The notes: generated from the letters alone by a model not told the origin. Numbered from the stretch's first letter, positions 12,733-21,373 are shown. The stretch: 64,000 bases of DNA from Frateuria hangzhouensis (GCF_026410505.1 NZ_JAPMIU010000013.1:23616-87615), one strand, 5' to 3'. Numbers and translations are program-made.

Positions 12733-12809
12733 GGGAAATCCCAGGATGGGCTTCAGCCCATCGCCTCCCGTTGGGCGCGTTAGCCAAAGGCGACCGGCTC
12801 ATTCTTTTT

Positions 12810-12864
12810 GTAGAGCCCACTTGGGGGCGAGGCTCTTGGCCCACTCGCCCCAAGTAGGCTCCTG
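12810..12864. repeat. GTAG-headed REP pair, family B
   Basis: GTAGAGCCCACTTGGGGGCG and its inverted partner ending GGCTCCTGC form a degenerate family B pair directly after a short T run. The core has drifted from TTGTGGGC to TTGGGGGC on both arms, a compensated change that keeps the fold. Confidence 0.75.
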
Positions 12865-12930
12865 CTGATTCCTCACACCGTTGTCTCGCAATTCACGCCT
12901 GCGGGTTCACAGACTGAAGAAGCGCCATTT

Positions 12931-12949
12931 CGCACGGAATTTCCGTGCG
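12931..12949. repeat. 19-bp interrupted palindrome
   Basis: Nine-base arms CGCACGGAA/TTCCGTGCG around a single T. It lies about 105 bp beyond the stop of the omega-amidase gene, on its downstream side. It could be a hairpin terminator lacking a T run or a protein site. Confidence 0.5.
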
Positions 12950-13053
12950 GATGTGCAGCCGTTCTTCGGGCCTTGGCGAGCGCCGACGACGACGCGATCC
13001 GGATGCAAGCAACTGCAGCCGGTCCCGAGCGCGGCCCATGCCTGCGTGTTCGG

Positions 13054-13854
13054 TCAGTCTGGCGCGAGGGTGAACTCGTCGGCGTCCATCCAGGCCGGGA
13101 AACGCTGCCGATGCGCCAGCAATGGCGCCGGATCCAGCCGCACGGTGGCCACCTGTTCCTGCGTGCCAAGCTCGATCAGCGCCTCGCCGACCGGATCGAT
13201 CACCGCACTGTCGCCCGCGTACGGCAGATCGTTGCCGTCCACGCCCACGCGGTTGACACCGATCACGCAGGCCAGGTTTTCGATGGCCCGCGCGCGTAGC
13301 AGGGTGCGCCAGGGTTGCCGCCGCGGTGCCGGCCAGTTGGCCACGAACAGGGCCAGGTCGTAATCCATGCCGCCGGCGGCGCTCTCCAGGCGGCGATTGC
13401 GCAGCCACACCGGAAAACGCAGGTCGTAGCAGACCTGCGGCAGGATGCGCCAACCCTTCAGTTCCACTACCAGCCGCTCGCGGCCACCGCCGTAGCGGGT
13501 ATGTTCGCCGGCCATGCGGAACAGGTGGCGCTTGTCGTACTGCGCGTGGCTGCCGTCCGGACGCATCCAGAACAGACGGTTGTAGACGGTGCCCTGCTCG
13601 GCGATCGCCAGGCTGCCGCAGATCACCGCGCCCACTTCGCCGGCCAGCGCGCGCAGCCAGGCCACGCCCTCGCCATCCATGGTGCCGGCACAGGCCCGGG
13701 TATCGTTGCTGAAGCCGGACAGGAACGTCTCCGGCAGCACGATGAGGTCGCTACCGCGCGCCTGCCGTACCAAGGCGCCGTAGTAGTCGCGGTTGGCCGG
13801 CGCGTCGTGCCAGCGTGTGGCGCCCTGCACCAGGCTGACGGTCAGCGGCTGCAT
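13054..13854 (-). CDS. Omega-amidase (YafV/NIT2-type carbon-nitrogen hydrolase)
   Basis: The 266-residue product is a nitrilase-superfamily enzyme with the full triad: E42 (LPETFLSGF), K108 (YDKRHLF) and C142 (QVCYDLRFPVW). The segment order and MQPLTVSLVQ start align with YafV/NIT2 omega-amidases, which deaminate alpha-ketoglutaramate. The chosen ATG lies 2 bp after the aminotransferase stop; an upstream ATG at 13869 is possible. Its neighbour is a YbdL-type methionine/glutamine aminotransferase, the enzyme that produces alpha-ketoglutaramate, so the pair makes a coherent pathway. Confidence 0.88.
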   Translation of the reverse strand: MQPLTVSLVQGATRWHDAPANRDYYGALVRQARGSDLIVLPETFLSGFSNDTRACAGTMDGEGVAWLRALAGEVGAVICGSLAIAEQGTVYNRLFWMRPDGSHAQYDKRHLFRMAGEHTRYGGGRERLVVELKGWRILPQVCYDLRFPVWLRNRRLESAAGGMDYDLALFVANWPAPRRQPWRTLLRARAIENLACVIGVNRVGVDGNDLPYAGDSAVIDPVGEALIELGTQEQVATVRLDPAPLLAHRQRFPAWMDADEFTLAPD

Positions 13855-13856
13855 GG

Positions 13857-15002
13857 TTACAGACGGCATAGGCGCTCCGCGGCGGCGGCCATGGTGGCGT
13901 CGCTCTTGGCAAAACACAGGCGCAGCAGCCGCGTACCCGGTGGCTTTTCGTAGAACGGCGTCAGCGGGATGCCGGCCACGCCGCCCTCCTCCACCAGCCA
14001 GCGCGAGAAGGCGATGTCGTCCTCGTCGCGGATGGCCGAATAGTCGACCAGCTGGAAATAGCCGCCCGGCACGTCCAGCAGCTTCAGGCGCGAGGGCGAA
14101 AGCAACGCGCGGAAGCGGTCGCGCTTGGCCTGGTAGAAGTCCGGCAGTTCCAGATAATGCGCCGGATCGTTGGCCATGATCTCGGCAAAAGCCACCTGCG
14201 CCGGGTGGAAGGTGCAGAAAGTGAGGTACTGATGCACCTTGCGGAATTCGGCCGACAGCGCGGCCGGCGCCACCGCATAACCAACCTTCCAGCCGGTGCA
14301 GTGATAGGTCTTGCCGAAGCTGGACACCACGATGCTGCGCTCGGCCAGCTCCGGGTGCCGCAACACGCTTTCGTGCCGTGCGCCGTCGTAGACGATGTGT
14401 TCGTACACTTCATCGGAGAGCACGACGATCCCCGTATCACGGGTGATCTCGGCAAGCGTGTCCAGGTCGTCCGCGGACAACACCGCACCCGACGGGTTGT
14501 GCGGGCTGTTGACCAGGATCATGCGCGTATTGGCCGTGATCGCATCGCGCACGCGCTGCCAGTCGATCGCGAACTCCGGGACCGTCAGCGGAATATGCAC
14601 CGCGCGCGCGCCCTGCAGTTCGATCGCCGGCTCATAGGAATCGTAGGCCGGATCGAACACGATCACCTCCTCGCCCGCGCGCACGATCGCGGCGATCGCC
14701 GAGAACAGCGCCTCGGTGGCGCCGGAGGTCACCGTGATCTCGGTGGCAGGATCGACGCCGCGCCCGTACAGGCGCTGGGTCTTGATCGCGATCTGCTCGC
14801 GCAACGACGCAATGCCGATGCCCGGCGCGTACTGGTTGCGGCCCTCGGCCATCGCGCGTGTCACCGAATCGCGCAGCGCCTGCGGCGGCTCGAAATCGGG
14901 AAAGCCCTGGCCCAGGTTCACCGCCTGGTGATCGAGCGCGAGCTGGCTCATCACGCTGAAAATGGTCGTGCCGACCTTGGGCAGCTTGGTATCGATATTC
15001 AT
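13857..15002 (-). CDS. ybdL: Methionine (glutamine-type) aminotransferase, YbdL-like
   Basis: The 381-residue product is a class I PLP aminotransferase. NLGQGFPDF near the N-terminus, SPHNPSGA and the PLP lysine in SSFGKTYHCTGWK are typical of the kynurenine aminotransferase/glutamine transaminase K branch, which includes YbdL. It would use glutamine to reaminate 4-methylthio-2-oxobutanoate, the last step of methionine salvage, giving alpha-ketoglutaramate. Start at 15002 (MNIDTKLPKVGTTIF) fits the family; an ATG 8 codons upstream is possible. It shares an operon with the omega-amidase. Confidence 0.88.
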   Translation of the reverse strand: MNIDTKLPKVGTTIFSVMSQLALDHQAVNLGQGFPDFEPPQALRDSVTRAMAEGRNQYAPGIGIASLREQIAIKTQRLYGRGVDPATEITVTSGATEALFSAIAAIVRAGEEVIVFDPAYDSYEPAIELQGARAVHIPLTVPEFAIDWQRVRDAITANTRMILVNSPHNPSGAVLSADDLDTLAEITRDTGIVVLSDEVYEHIVYDGARHESVLRHPELAERSIVVSSFGKTYHCTGWKVGYAVAPAALSAEFRKVHQYLTFCTFHPAQVAFAEIMANDPAHYLELPDFYQAKRDRFRALLSPSRLKLLDVPGGYFQLVDYSAIRDEDDIAFSRWLVEEGGVAGIPLTPFYEKPPGTRLLRLCFAKSDATMAAAAERLCRL

Positions 15003-15045
15003 GCGCGCGGATGTATGGATGGCCAAACGGCAAGCCTAGCACGGC

Positions 15046-16023
15046 TCAGGTGGGCGGCTGGTCGAGCGGCGCCAGCGGGCGCTGGCGGCACTGCTCGTGC
15101 TTCTGCCGCGTCGCCTCGGGCAGGCGTTCGGCCAGAAAATCGACCAGCGCGCGCACGCCCGGCAGCATGCCGCGCCGGCTCGGATAGACAAAGTGCATGG
15201 TGCCTTCGGGCGCGCTCCAGTCCGGCAGCACCACCTCCAGCTCCCCGCGCGTTACCGCCGGCGCGCAGACGAACTCGGGCAGCAACGCCACGCCCAGCCC
15301 GCGGCGCGCCGCTTCCAGCAGCAGCGCAAACTCGCCGGTGACCAGCCTTGCGTTCATTTCCACCGACACGTGTTCGCCGTGCGCATCGATCAGCTCCCAC
15401 ACTTGGGCACCCTCGTGTTCGAGCATGGTCAGGGCCGGCAACACGGACAGCCCGGCCGGCTCCGAGGGCCGGCCCAGCTGGTCGAGCAGCGCGGGGCTGG
15501 CCACCGCCAGCACGCGCGACAGGCCAAAGGTGCGCATCACCATGTTGGCGTCGCTGTCGAGCTTGCTGCGTACGCGGATGGCCAGGTCGTAGCCCTCGCC
15601 GACCACGTCGACGCGCCGGTTGCTGGAGAGCACGCGCACCTGCAGCTTGGGATACCGCGCCAGGAATTCCGGCAGCACGTGCGCCACCACCGTCTGCGCC
15701 AGCGACACCGGGCAGCTCAGCCGCACCACGCCGCGCGGCTCGGCGCGCAACTCGTCGACCGCGTCCTGGGCTGCACGGGCTTCCTCCAGCACGGCGCGGC
15801 AATGCGCATAGAAGCGTTCGCCCACCTCGGTCACCACGAAGCGGCGGGTGGTCCGCTGCAGCAGCCGCACGCCCAGGCGCTCCTCCAGCTGGGCCACGCG
15901 CTTGCTGAGCCGCGACTTGGGGATACCCAGCGCGCGGCCGGCGGCCGAGAAGCCTTTGTACTCGACCACCATGGCGAAGAAATACAGGTCGTTGAGGTCC
16001 TGCAGCGTGCCGTCGAGAGTCAT
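15046..16023 (-). CDS. LysR family transcriptional regulator
   Basis: The 325-residue product has an N-terminal winged helix (NDLYFFAMVVEYKGFSAAGR and IPKSRLSKRVAQLEERLGVRLLQRTTR, about 9-60) and a LysR effector domain. The PKSRLSKRVAQLE helix is typical of the AaeR/DsvR group that often controls neighbouring oxidoreductases. It is divergent from azoR with a 118-bp shared intergenic region that contains a clean 7-bp inverted repeat, so it probably regulates azoR and itself. The ATG at 16023 is used because it gives the standard N-terminus. Confidence 0.88.
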   Translation of the reverse strand: MTLDGTLQDLNDLYFFAMVVEYKGFSAAGRALGIPKSRLSKRVAQLEERLGVRLLQRTTRRFVVTEVGERFYAHCRAVLEEARAAQDAVDELRAEPRGVVRLSCPVSLAQTVVAHVLPEFLARYPKLQVRVLSSNRRVDVVGEGYDLAIRVRSKLDSDANMVMRTFGLSRVLAVASPALLDQLGRPSEPAGLSVLPALTMLEHEGAQVWELIDAHGEHVSVEMNARLVTGEFALLLEAARRGLGVALLPEFVCAPAVTRGELEVVLPDWSAPEGTMHFVYPSRRGMLPGVRALVDFLAERLPEATRQKHEQCRQRPLAPLDQPPT

Positions 16024-16045
16024 TACTTTGTTTCCCTTGAGAAAC

Positions 16046-16072
16046 GATAAGTTCGATATTACCCGACTTATC
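16046..16072. promoter_or_regulatory. Probable LysR operator between lysR and azoR
   Basis: GATAAGT (16046-16052) and ACTTATC (16066-16072) are perfect inverted repeats with a 13-bp AT-rich spacer, in a window where AT-rich dyads are rare. It lies between the divergent starts. A plausible azoR promoter, TTATCA (16069-16074) and TATCCT 17 bp later, overlaps the right arm. Confidence 0.65.
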
Positions 16073-16141
16073 AAGTCATTGTCGCAAATCTATCCTTTCT
16101 CCCATCGCCGGCACGCCGGCATGGGATGAGAGCCAAACGCC

Positions 16142-16726
16142 ATGAAACTGCTGCATATCGACTCGAGCGCCCTGGGCAGCCATTCGGTCTCGCGCGGGCT
16201 TACCGCGGACATCGTGGCGCAGTTCCGACGCGCCCATCCGGACGTCGCCCTGCGCTACCGCGACCTGGCCGCCCAGCCGCTGCCGCACTGGTCCCCGGTG
16301 GCCGACGCCAACGATCCGGCCAGCCTGCTGGGCAATGAGGTGATGGACGAGTTCCTCGCCGCCGATGTCATCGTGCTGGGGGCGCCGATGTACAACTTCG
16401 GCATCCCCAGCCAGCTCAAGGCATGGATCGACCGCATCGTGGTGGCCGGCAAGACCTTCCGCTACGCCGCCGAGGGCCCCGAAGGCCTGGCCGGCGCCAA
16501 GCGGGTGATCGTCGCCTCCAGCCGTGGCGGGTTCTACGGCGAGGGCACCGCCGGCGCGGCGATGGATTTCCAGGAAAATTACCTGCGCAACGTGCTCGGC
16601 TTCCTAGGCGTCACCGATGTGGAATTCGTCCGCGCCGAGGGCGTGGCGGTCAGTGCCGAGCACAAGAGCCAGGCGCTGGCGGCGGCCAAGGAAGCCATCG
16701 GGACGCTGTTGCCCAAGGCGGCATAA
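16142..16726 (+). CDS. azoR: FMN-dependent NADH-azoreductase
   Basis: The 194-residue product is a flavodoxin-like quinone/azo reductase: MKLLHIDSSALGSHSVSRGLT phosphate-binding loop, APMYNFGIPSQLKAWIDRI (about 81-99) and SSRGGFYGEG. It reduces quinones and azo bonds by two electrons and protects against electrophiles. Length is normal. It is divergent from a LysR regulator, and LysR control of azoR-like genes by quinones is common; the inducer here is not known. Confidence 0.93.
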   Translation: MKLLHIDSSALGSHSVSRGLTADIVAQFRRAHPDVALRYRDLAAQPLPHWSPVADANDPASLLGNEVMDEFLAADVIVLGAPMYNFGIPSQLKAWIDRIVVAGKTFRYAAEGPEGLAGAKRVIVASSRGGFYGEGTAGAAMDFQENYLRNVLGFLGVTDVEFVRAEGVAVSAEHKSQALAAAKEAIGTLLPKAA

Positions 16727-16744
16727 GCCCCGGCGAACCACCAG

Positions 16745-16790
16745 CCGGTCGTCCTGAGCGTAGACCGCAGGCCGAAGTCGAAGGCGCCCC
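16745..16790. repeat. TTCGCCCTGAGC-type intergenic repeat (family D)
   Basis: A copy of the element whose intact form runs from CCGTTCGCCCTGAGCGTAG to CCGAAGTCGAAGGGCC. Here the left end has drifted (CCGGTCGTCCTGAGC). It lies between azoR and the amidohydrolase gene. Confidence 0.7.
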
Positions 16791-16882
16791 GCCTGCGCTC
16801 TTTGGCTTCGGCGCCCGCGCTGGTGGAAAAACCGGCCCCGGCCGGACACACTGCGGCTTTCCCCGCACAGGAATCCGCGCGC

Positions 16883-18544
16883 ATGAACCGCACCCTGCGT
16901 CTGTCCCTGCTCGCCCTGCTGGCGGCCGCTCCCGCCCTGCAGGCGGCCGACCTCTACGTACACAACGTCAAGGGCTACACGCTCGACAGCCACGGCAAGT
17001 TGCAGCATTTCGAAGCCCTGCTGGTCGACGACGGCAAGGTGGTCGCCATCGGCGCCGACGCGGCCCTGGCGAAGAAGGCCGGCGACGCCAAGGTGGTCGA
17101 CGGCCACGGCAACACCCTGCTGCCGGGCCTGATCGATGCCCACGGCCACGTGCTGGAGCTCGGTTACGCGCGCAACCAGGCCGACCTTGCCGGCACGCAG
17201 TCGCTGGACGAGGCGCTGGCCCGCGTCAAAACCTACGCGCAGGCCCATCCGGACGCGCGCTGGATCACCGGCGGCGGCTGGAACCAGGTGATCTGGAAGC
17301 TCGGCCGCTTCCCCACCGCGAAGGAACTGGACGCGGTGGTCGCCGACCGCCCCGTCTGGCTGAGCCGCATCGACGGCCACGCTGCCTGGGCCAACACCGC
17401 AGCCATGAAGCTTGCCGGCATCACCCGCGATACCAAGGATCCGCCCGGCGGCCGCATCGAGCGCGATGCCCAGGGCAATCCCACCGGCGTGTTCGTCGAC
17501 GGTGCCGCCGCGCTGATCCAGGCGCCAGAGCCGACCGACAAGGAACGCGCCGCCGCGCTCGATACCGCGCTGGCCGAGATGGCCAGCGTCGGCCTGACCG
17601 GCGTGGACGACGCCGGCATCGACCTGCCCAATTACCGCCTCTACAAACGCTACGCCGATGAGCACAAGCTCACCGCGCGCATCTACGCCATGATCCGCGA
17701 CACCGGCGACGCCTTCGACACGATCACTGCCGAAGGCCCGCTGGACGGTTACGGCGGCGGTTTCCTCACCGTGCATTCGGTCAAGCTGTACGCCGACGGC
17801 GCGCTGGGTAGCCGCGGCGCGGCGATGCTCAAGCCCTACGCCGATGATCCGCACAACCACGGCCTGCTGTTCATGAGCCCCGGCACGATGGTGTCCAAGA
17901 TCGGCAAAGCGTTCGCCAAGGGCTACCAGGTCAACATCCATGCCATCGGCGACGCGGCCAACCGCGAGGTGCTGGACAGCTTCGCCGCGGCCTACAAGAC
18001 GCATCCGGAAGCGAAGGCTTTCCGTAACCGCGTCGAGCACGCGCAGATCGTCTCGCTCAAAGACATCCCGCGCTTCCTGCCGCTCGGGCTGATTGCCTCG
18101 ATGCAGCCCACCCACGCCACCTCCGACATGAACATGGCCGAGGACCGCGTGGGCCATCAGCGCATCGAAGGCGCCTATGCCTGGCGGCGCTTCCTCGACC
18201 AGGGCACGGTGGTGGCGTTCGGCTCGGATTTTCCAGTGGAATCGCCCAATCCGTTCTTCGGCCTGCACGCGGCGGTGACCCGGCAGGACCATGACAACCA
18301 GCCACCCGGCGGCTGGTATCCCGACCAGAAATTGAGCCTGGTCGAGGCCCTGCGCGCCTTCACCCTGAGCGCGGCCTATGCCGGCCACGCGGAGAAGACG
18401 CAAGGAACGCTGGAGCCGGGCAAGTACGCCGACTTCATCGTGGTCGACCGGGACATCTTCGCCATCGATCCGCAAGACCTCTGGAAGACCCAGGTGCTGG
18501 GCACCTGGGTCGGCGGCAAGCAGGTGTATTCCGCCGAAAAGTGA
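16883..18544 (+). CDS. Exported amidohydrolase (YtcJ-like, amidohydrolase_3)
   Basis: The 553-residue product has a signal peptide (MNRTLRLSLLALLAAAPALQA) and an amidohydrolase fold: metal-binding DAHGHV (about 88-93), HSVKLYADGALGSRG with the likely bridging Lys, VNIHAIGDAANRE, and a C-terminal SDFPVE segment. YtcJ-type enzymes are zinc hydrolases of unclear substrate; this one would act in the periplasm. The ATG at 16883 was chosen for the signal peptide; the upstream extension is repeat-derived. Monocistronic, with REPs at both ends. Confidence 0.85.
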   Translation: MNRTLRLSLLALLAAAPALQAADLYVHNVKGYTLDSHGKLQHFEALLVDDGKVVAIGADAALAKKAGDAKVVDGHGNTLLPGLIDAHGHVLELGYARNQADLAGTQSLDEALARVKTYAQAHPDARWITGGGWNQVIWKLGRFPTAKELDAVVADRPVWLSRIDGHAAWANTAAMKLAGITRDTKDPPGGRIERDAQGNPTGVFVDGAAALIQAPEPTDKERAAALDTALAEMASVGLTGVDDAGIDLPNYRLYKRYADEHKLTARIYAMIRDTGDAFDTITAEGPLDGYGGGFLTVHSVKLYADGALGSRGAAMLKPYADDPHNHGLLFMSPGTMVSKIGKAFAKGYQVNIHAIGDAANREVLDSFAAAYKTHPEAKAFRNRVEHAQIVSLKDIPRFLPLGLIASMQPTHATSDMNMAEDRVGHQRIEGAYAWRRFLDQGTVVAFGSDFPVESPNPFFGLHAAVTRQDHDNQPPGGWYPDQKLSLVEALRAFTLSAAYAGHAEKTQGTLEPGKYADFIVVDRDIFAIDPQDLWKTQVLGTWVGGKQVYSAEK

Positions 18545-18547
18545 GCT

Positions 18548-18613
18548 GTAGGGTGGGCTTCAGCCCACCTTTGGCGCGCGGCGAAGGGGCTGGTGGGCTG
18601 AAGCCCACCTTAC
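18548..18613. repeat. GTAG-headed REP pair, family A
   Basis: Two near-perfect inverted family A copies, GTAG-first and CTAC-last, with a 22-bp spacer, start 4 bp after the amidohydrolase stop. It could serve as the 3' end of that transcript. Confidence 0.9.
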
Positions 18614-18732
18614 GGCTGTGGGTGCCCGCTCCCTACGACAGGACGGAGGCGCCGCGCTTGCCCGGAAGCCACCGAACCACCTGATTTGAAAAGCAATCCG
18701 TAACTAGGCCATCAGTCATGGCCAGTTACCTG

Positions 18733-18760
18733 TTGACGCTTTCCGGGATGGTGTTATAGT
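18733..18760 (+). promoter_or_regulatory. Promoter of the YtrA-type operon
   Basis: TTGACG (18733-18738) and TATAGT (18755-18760) are 16 bp apart, 44 bp before the first start codon. The -10 hexamer lies inside the palindromic operator at 18751-18772. Confidence 0.75.
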
Positions 18761-18772
18761 TCACTACAACAC
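18751..18772. promoter_or_regulatory. Palindromic operator for the GntR/YtrA regulator
   Basis: A 22-bp dyad: GTGTTaTAGT, a 2-bp centre, then ACTAcAACAC. Eighteen of 22 positions are symmetric. It covers the -10 box of the operon that encodes the GntR regulator, the position expected for an autorepressor. This is the strongest regulator site in the window. Confidence 0.75.
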
Positions 18773-18803
18773 CGGTTCACGAGGTCACTAAAGGAGACCC
18801 GCC

Positions 18804-19127
18804 ATGAAAGCGCAGAACCTGATTGCCCTGGCCGCCGCCACGCTGTTTACCGCGACGGGCCTGGTTGCCCTGACTACCCCCGTGCGCACCGCGCCGGTTT
18901 CCGACATCAACGGCGTGCGCGTGGTCAATCTGGCGCCGGTCGAAGTGAGCCCGAGTGCGAGCGACCTGCGTGCCGCCGCGCTGCTGGAACGCTCCGACAT
19001 CACCAGCGCCACCCTGGCGCCGGCACTGGGCACGCAGGCCGAGGCGGGCGCCACCCTGCTCGGGGCGCAGTTGGCCATGCCCTACTATTCGTTCGGCACC
19101 CAGATCGTCCGTGCCAGCAAGGAATAA
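18804..19127 (+). CDS. Small exported protein leading the YtrA-type operon
   Basis: I do not recognise a family. The 107-residue product has a signal peptide or single N-terminal anchor (MKAQNLIALAAATLFTATGLVAL). The mature part is short and contains VRVVNLAPVEVSPSASDLRAAALLE. It has no Cys and no later membrane segment. AAAGGAG precedes the start. It is the first gene of an operon with gntR, an ABC ATPase and a permease, separated from gntR by 3 bp, so it may be the sensor, substrate or product of that system. The role is not known. Confidence 0.75.
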   Translation: MKAQNLIALAAATLFTATGLVALTTPVRTAPVSDINGVRVVNLAPVEVSPSASDLRAAALLERSDITSATLAPALGTQAEAGATLLGAQLAMPYYSFGTQIVRASKE

Positions 19128-19130
19128 CGT

Positions 19131-19505
19131 ATGACCATCACCTGGAACGACAGCGTCCCGATCTACCGCCAGCTGCGCGAACGCGTGGTGGCGATGATCC
19201 TGGATGGCGCCTTGAACGAAGGCGACCCGCTGCCGTCGGTACGCCAGGTGGCAGCGGATTTCCAGATCAATCCGCTGACCGTCTCCAAGGCGTACCAGGA
19301 GCTGGTCGACGATCAACTGGTCGAGAAAAGGAGAGGCCTGGGCATGTTCGTCAACGAAGGGGCCCGCGAGGCCTTGCTCAAATCCGAGCGCGAGCGCTTC
19401 CTGCGCGAAGAATGGCCGACCCTGTTCGCGCGCCTGCAGCGCCTGGGGCTCGATCTCAAAACGCTGATGCGCGAAGCGCCCGCCAACACGGAATCCAAGC
19501 CATGA
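19131..19505 (+). CDS. GntR family regulator, YtrA subfamily
   Basis: The 124-residue product is an N-terminal winged helix (IYRQLRERVVAMILDGALNEGDPLPSVRQVAADFQINPLTVSKAYQELV, about 11-59) followed by only about 50 residues. That short C-terminal helical region defines the YtrA subfamily, whose members dimerise and repress their own ABC-transporter operons. Its stop overlaps the ABC ATPase start (ATGA). The dyad at 18751-18772 is its likely site. Confidence 0.9.
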   Translation: MTITWNDSVPIYRQLRERVVAMILDGALNEGDPLPSVRQVAADFQINPLTVSKAYQELVDDQLVEKRRGLGMFVNEGAREALLKSERERFLREEWPTLFARLQRLGLDLKTLMREAPANTESKP

Positions 19506-20359
19506 GCGCCATTGTCACCGCGCGCAACCTGAGCAAGCGATACAAGAACACCGTCGCGCTGGACAGCGTGGATTTCCAGATCCAGTCCGGCCGCATCGTC
19601 GGCCTGATCGGCCCCAACGGCGCCGGCAAGACCACCGCGCTCAAGGCGATCCTGGGGCTGACCCGGTTCGACGGCGAACTGTCGGTGCTGGGCTACGACC
19701 CGCGTACCCAGCGCGACAAGCTGATGGAACAGGTCTGTTTCATCGCCGACGTGGCGGTGCTGCCGCGCTGGATCCGCGTACGCGAGGCGGTCGACTTCGT
19801 CGCCCACGTGCACCCGCGCTTCGACCGCGCCAAGTGCGAGGCTTTCCTGGCCCGCACCAAGCTCACGCCCGACCAGCGCGTGCGGCAGATGTCCAAGGGC
19901 ATGATCGTGCAACTGCACCTGGCCCTGGTGATGGCCATCGATGCCCGCCTGCTGGTGCTGGACGAACCCACGCTGGGCCTGGACATCCTCTACCGCAAGC
20001 AGTTCTACCAGAGCCTGCTGGAGGACTACTTCGACGAGAACAAGACGATCATCATCACCACCCACCAGGTGGAGGAGGTCGAGCACATCCTCACCGACCT
20101 GATGTTCATCCGCGACGGCAAGATCGTGCTGGATACCGACATGGACGCCGTCGGCGACCGCTTCGCCGAAGTCATGGTCAGCGCTGACCAGGCCGCCGCC
20201 GCACGCGCACTCAAGCCGATCGACGAACGCCAGGTCTTCGGCAAGAGCATCTTCCTGTTTGACGGCGCCGACCGCCCGACGCTGGAGGCACTTGGCGAAA
20301 TCCGCCGGCCGTCCGTCAGCGACCTGTTCGTCGCCACCATGAAAGGGACCTACGCATGA
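19502..20359 (+). CDS. ABC transporter ATP-binding protein
   Basis: The 285-residue product is a single ABC domain: Walker A GPNGAGKTT (about 39-47) and Walker B LLVLDEPTLGLD. The signature is degenerate, MSKGMIVQLHLALV, where LSGGQ would be expected; this drift is common in YtrB-like ATPases. After the ATPase comes a short C-terminal domain. It energises the permease encoded next (ATGA overlap at 20356). Substrate unknown; relatives are linked to cell-envelope stress and peptide antibiotics. Confidence 0.9.
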   Translation: MSAIVTARNLSKRYKNTVALDSVDFQIQSGRIVGLIGPNGAGKTTALKAILGLTRFDGELSVLGYDPRTQRDKLMEQVCFIADVAVLPRWIRVREAVDFVAHVHPRFDRAKCEAFLARTKLTPDQRVRQMSKGMIVQLHLALVMAIDARLLVLDEPTLGLDILYRKQFYQSLLEDYFDENKTIIITTHQVEEVEHILTDLMFIRDGKIVLDTDMDAVGDRFAEVMVSADQAAAARALKPIDERQVFGKSIFLFDGADRPTLEALGEIRRPSVSDLFVATMKGTYA

Positions 20360-21351
20360 AAACCCTTGCTGGCAACCAAATGTACTGGCTCGTCAAGCGC
20401 GAGTTCTGGGAACACCGCGGCGGCTTCCTGTGGGCGCCGCTGGTGACCGGCGGCATCTTCCTGCTGCTGAACATCATGGGCATCATCACCGCCGAGGTGA
20501 TCGGCGCCCGCCACGGCATCCACATCGGTGAGCTAGGGGCGGCGAAGCAACACTTCGGCGGCGGCAACCTGCAGAGCGTCATCTCGCAGATGGACGCCGG
20601 TGACATGAGCCAGGTCGGCATGGCGCTGGACATGGCCATGTACTCCTCGATGGCGCTGATCTTCGTCGTACTGGGTTTCGTGGTGTTCTTCTACTGCCTG
20701 GGCGCCATCTACGACGAACGGCGCGACCGCAGCATCCTGTTCTGGAAGTCGCTGCCGCTATCGGATACCGAGACGGTGATCTCCAAGGTCCTCAGCGCCA
20801 CGCTCGTGGCTCCCGTGATCGCGACCGCGGCCGGCATCGCGGCAGGCATCCTGCAGCTGTTGATCGTGGCAACGACGCTGTCCTTCCACGGCATCCACGT
20901 GTGGCAGTTGCTGATGCTCGCCCATCCGGTGCGCGTCACGCTCAACATGATCGGCCACATCCCGCTGTACCTGCTGTGGGCCCTGCCCTCGGTCGGCTGG
21001 CTGATGGCATGCTCGGCCTGGGCCCGCACCAAGCCGTTCCTGTGGGCCATCGCCCTGCCCGTCGCCACCGGCCTGCTGGTCAGCTGGTTCGGCATCATGG
21101 GGTTGTTCAACCTGTCGGCGAGCTGGTTCTGGCAGAACATCGTGGCCCGCGCCCTGTTCAGCGCCTTTCCCGGCGCCAGCCTGGTCGGCAGCGACGACCT
21201 CATCCACACGGGCAACAACAATCTGGACTTCATGAACCTGGGCAACGCCTATCACCTGCTTGCCTCGGTCAACCTGTGGATCGGCGTGGCGGCCGGTGCG
21301 GCACTCATCGCGGCCGCCATCTGGTTCCGCCGCTGGCGCGACGACGGTTGA
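20356..21351 (+). CDS. ABC transporter permease
   Basis: The 331-residue product is a polytopic membrane protein with about six hydrophobic segments, including GGFLWAPLVTGGIFLLLNIMGII (about 22-44), MALIFVVLGFVVFFYCLGAIY and a final LIAAAIWF. The motif YDERRDRSILFWKSLPLSDTETVISK is the usual cytoplasmic loop of ABC-2 type permeases. It forms the transporter with the preceding ATPase (4-bp overlap). A large extracytoplasmic loop lies between the first two segments. Confidence 0.88.
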   Translation: MKTLAGNQMYWLVKREFWEHRGGFLWAPLVTGGIFLLLNIMGIITAEVIGARHGIHIGELGAAKQHFGGGNLQSVISQMDAGDMSQVGMALDMAMYSSMALIFVVLGFVVFFYCLGAIYDERRDRSILFWKSLPLSDTETVISKVLSATLVAPVIATAAGIAAGILQLLIVATTLSFHGIHVWQLLMLAHPVRVTLNMIGHIPLYLLWALPSVGWLMACSAWARTKPFLWAIALPVATGLLVSWFGIMGLFNLSASWFWQNIVARALFSAFPGASLVGSDDLIHTGNNNLDFMNLGNAYHLLASVNLWIGVAAGAALIAAAIWFRRWRDDG

Positions 21352-21373
21352 TCGGTTTCCAGGAGGCTCGACC

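Larger units (their letters stand above)
12733..13053. other. Gene-free stretch with REP copies and a short palindrome
   Basis: It holds a decayed family A half element (12745-12762), a family B pair (12810-12864) and a 19-bp dyad CGCACGGAA-T-TTCCGTGCG (12931-12949). I see no gene; the small open frames here lack start signals and family features. It lies between two convergent genes. Confidence 0.6.

Noticed and set aside
12873..13169. A small minus-strand gene beyond the omega-amidase
   Set aside because: It overlaps the end of the hydrolase in another frame, lacks a ribosome site and has no family features.
16802..16882. Upstream extension of the amidohydrolase
   Set aside because: The extra 27 codons derive from intergenic repeat sequence and would hide the signal peptide; the ATG at 16883 is better.
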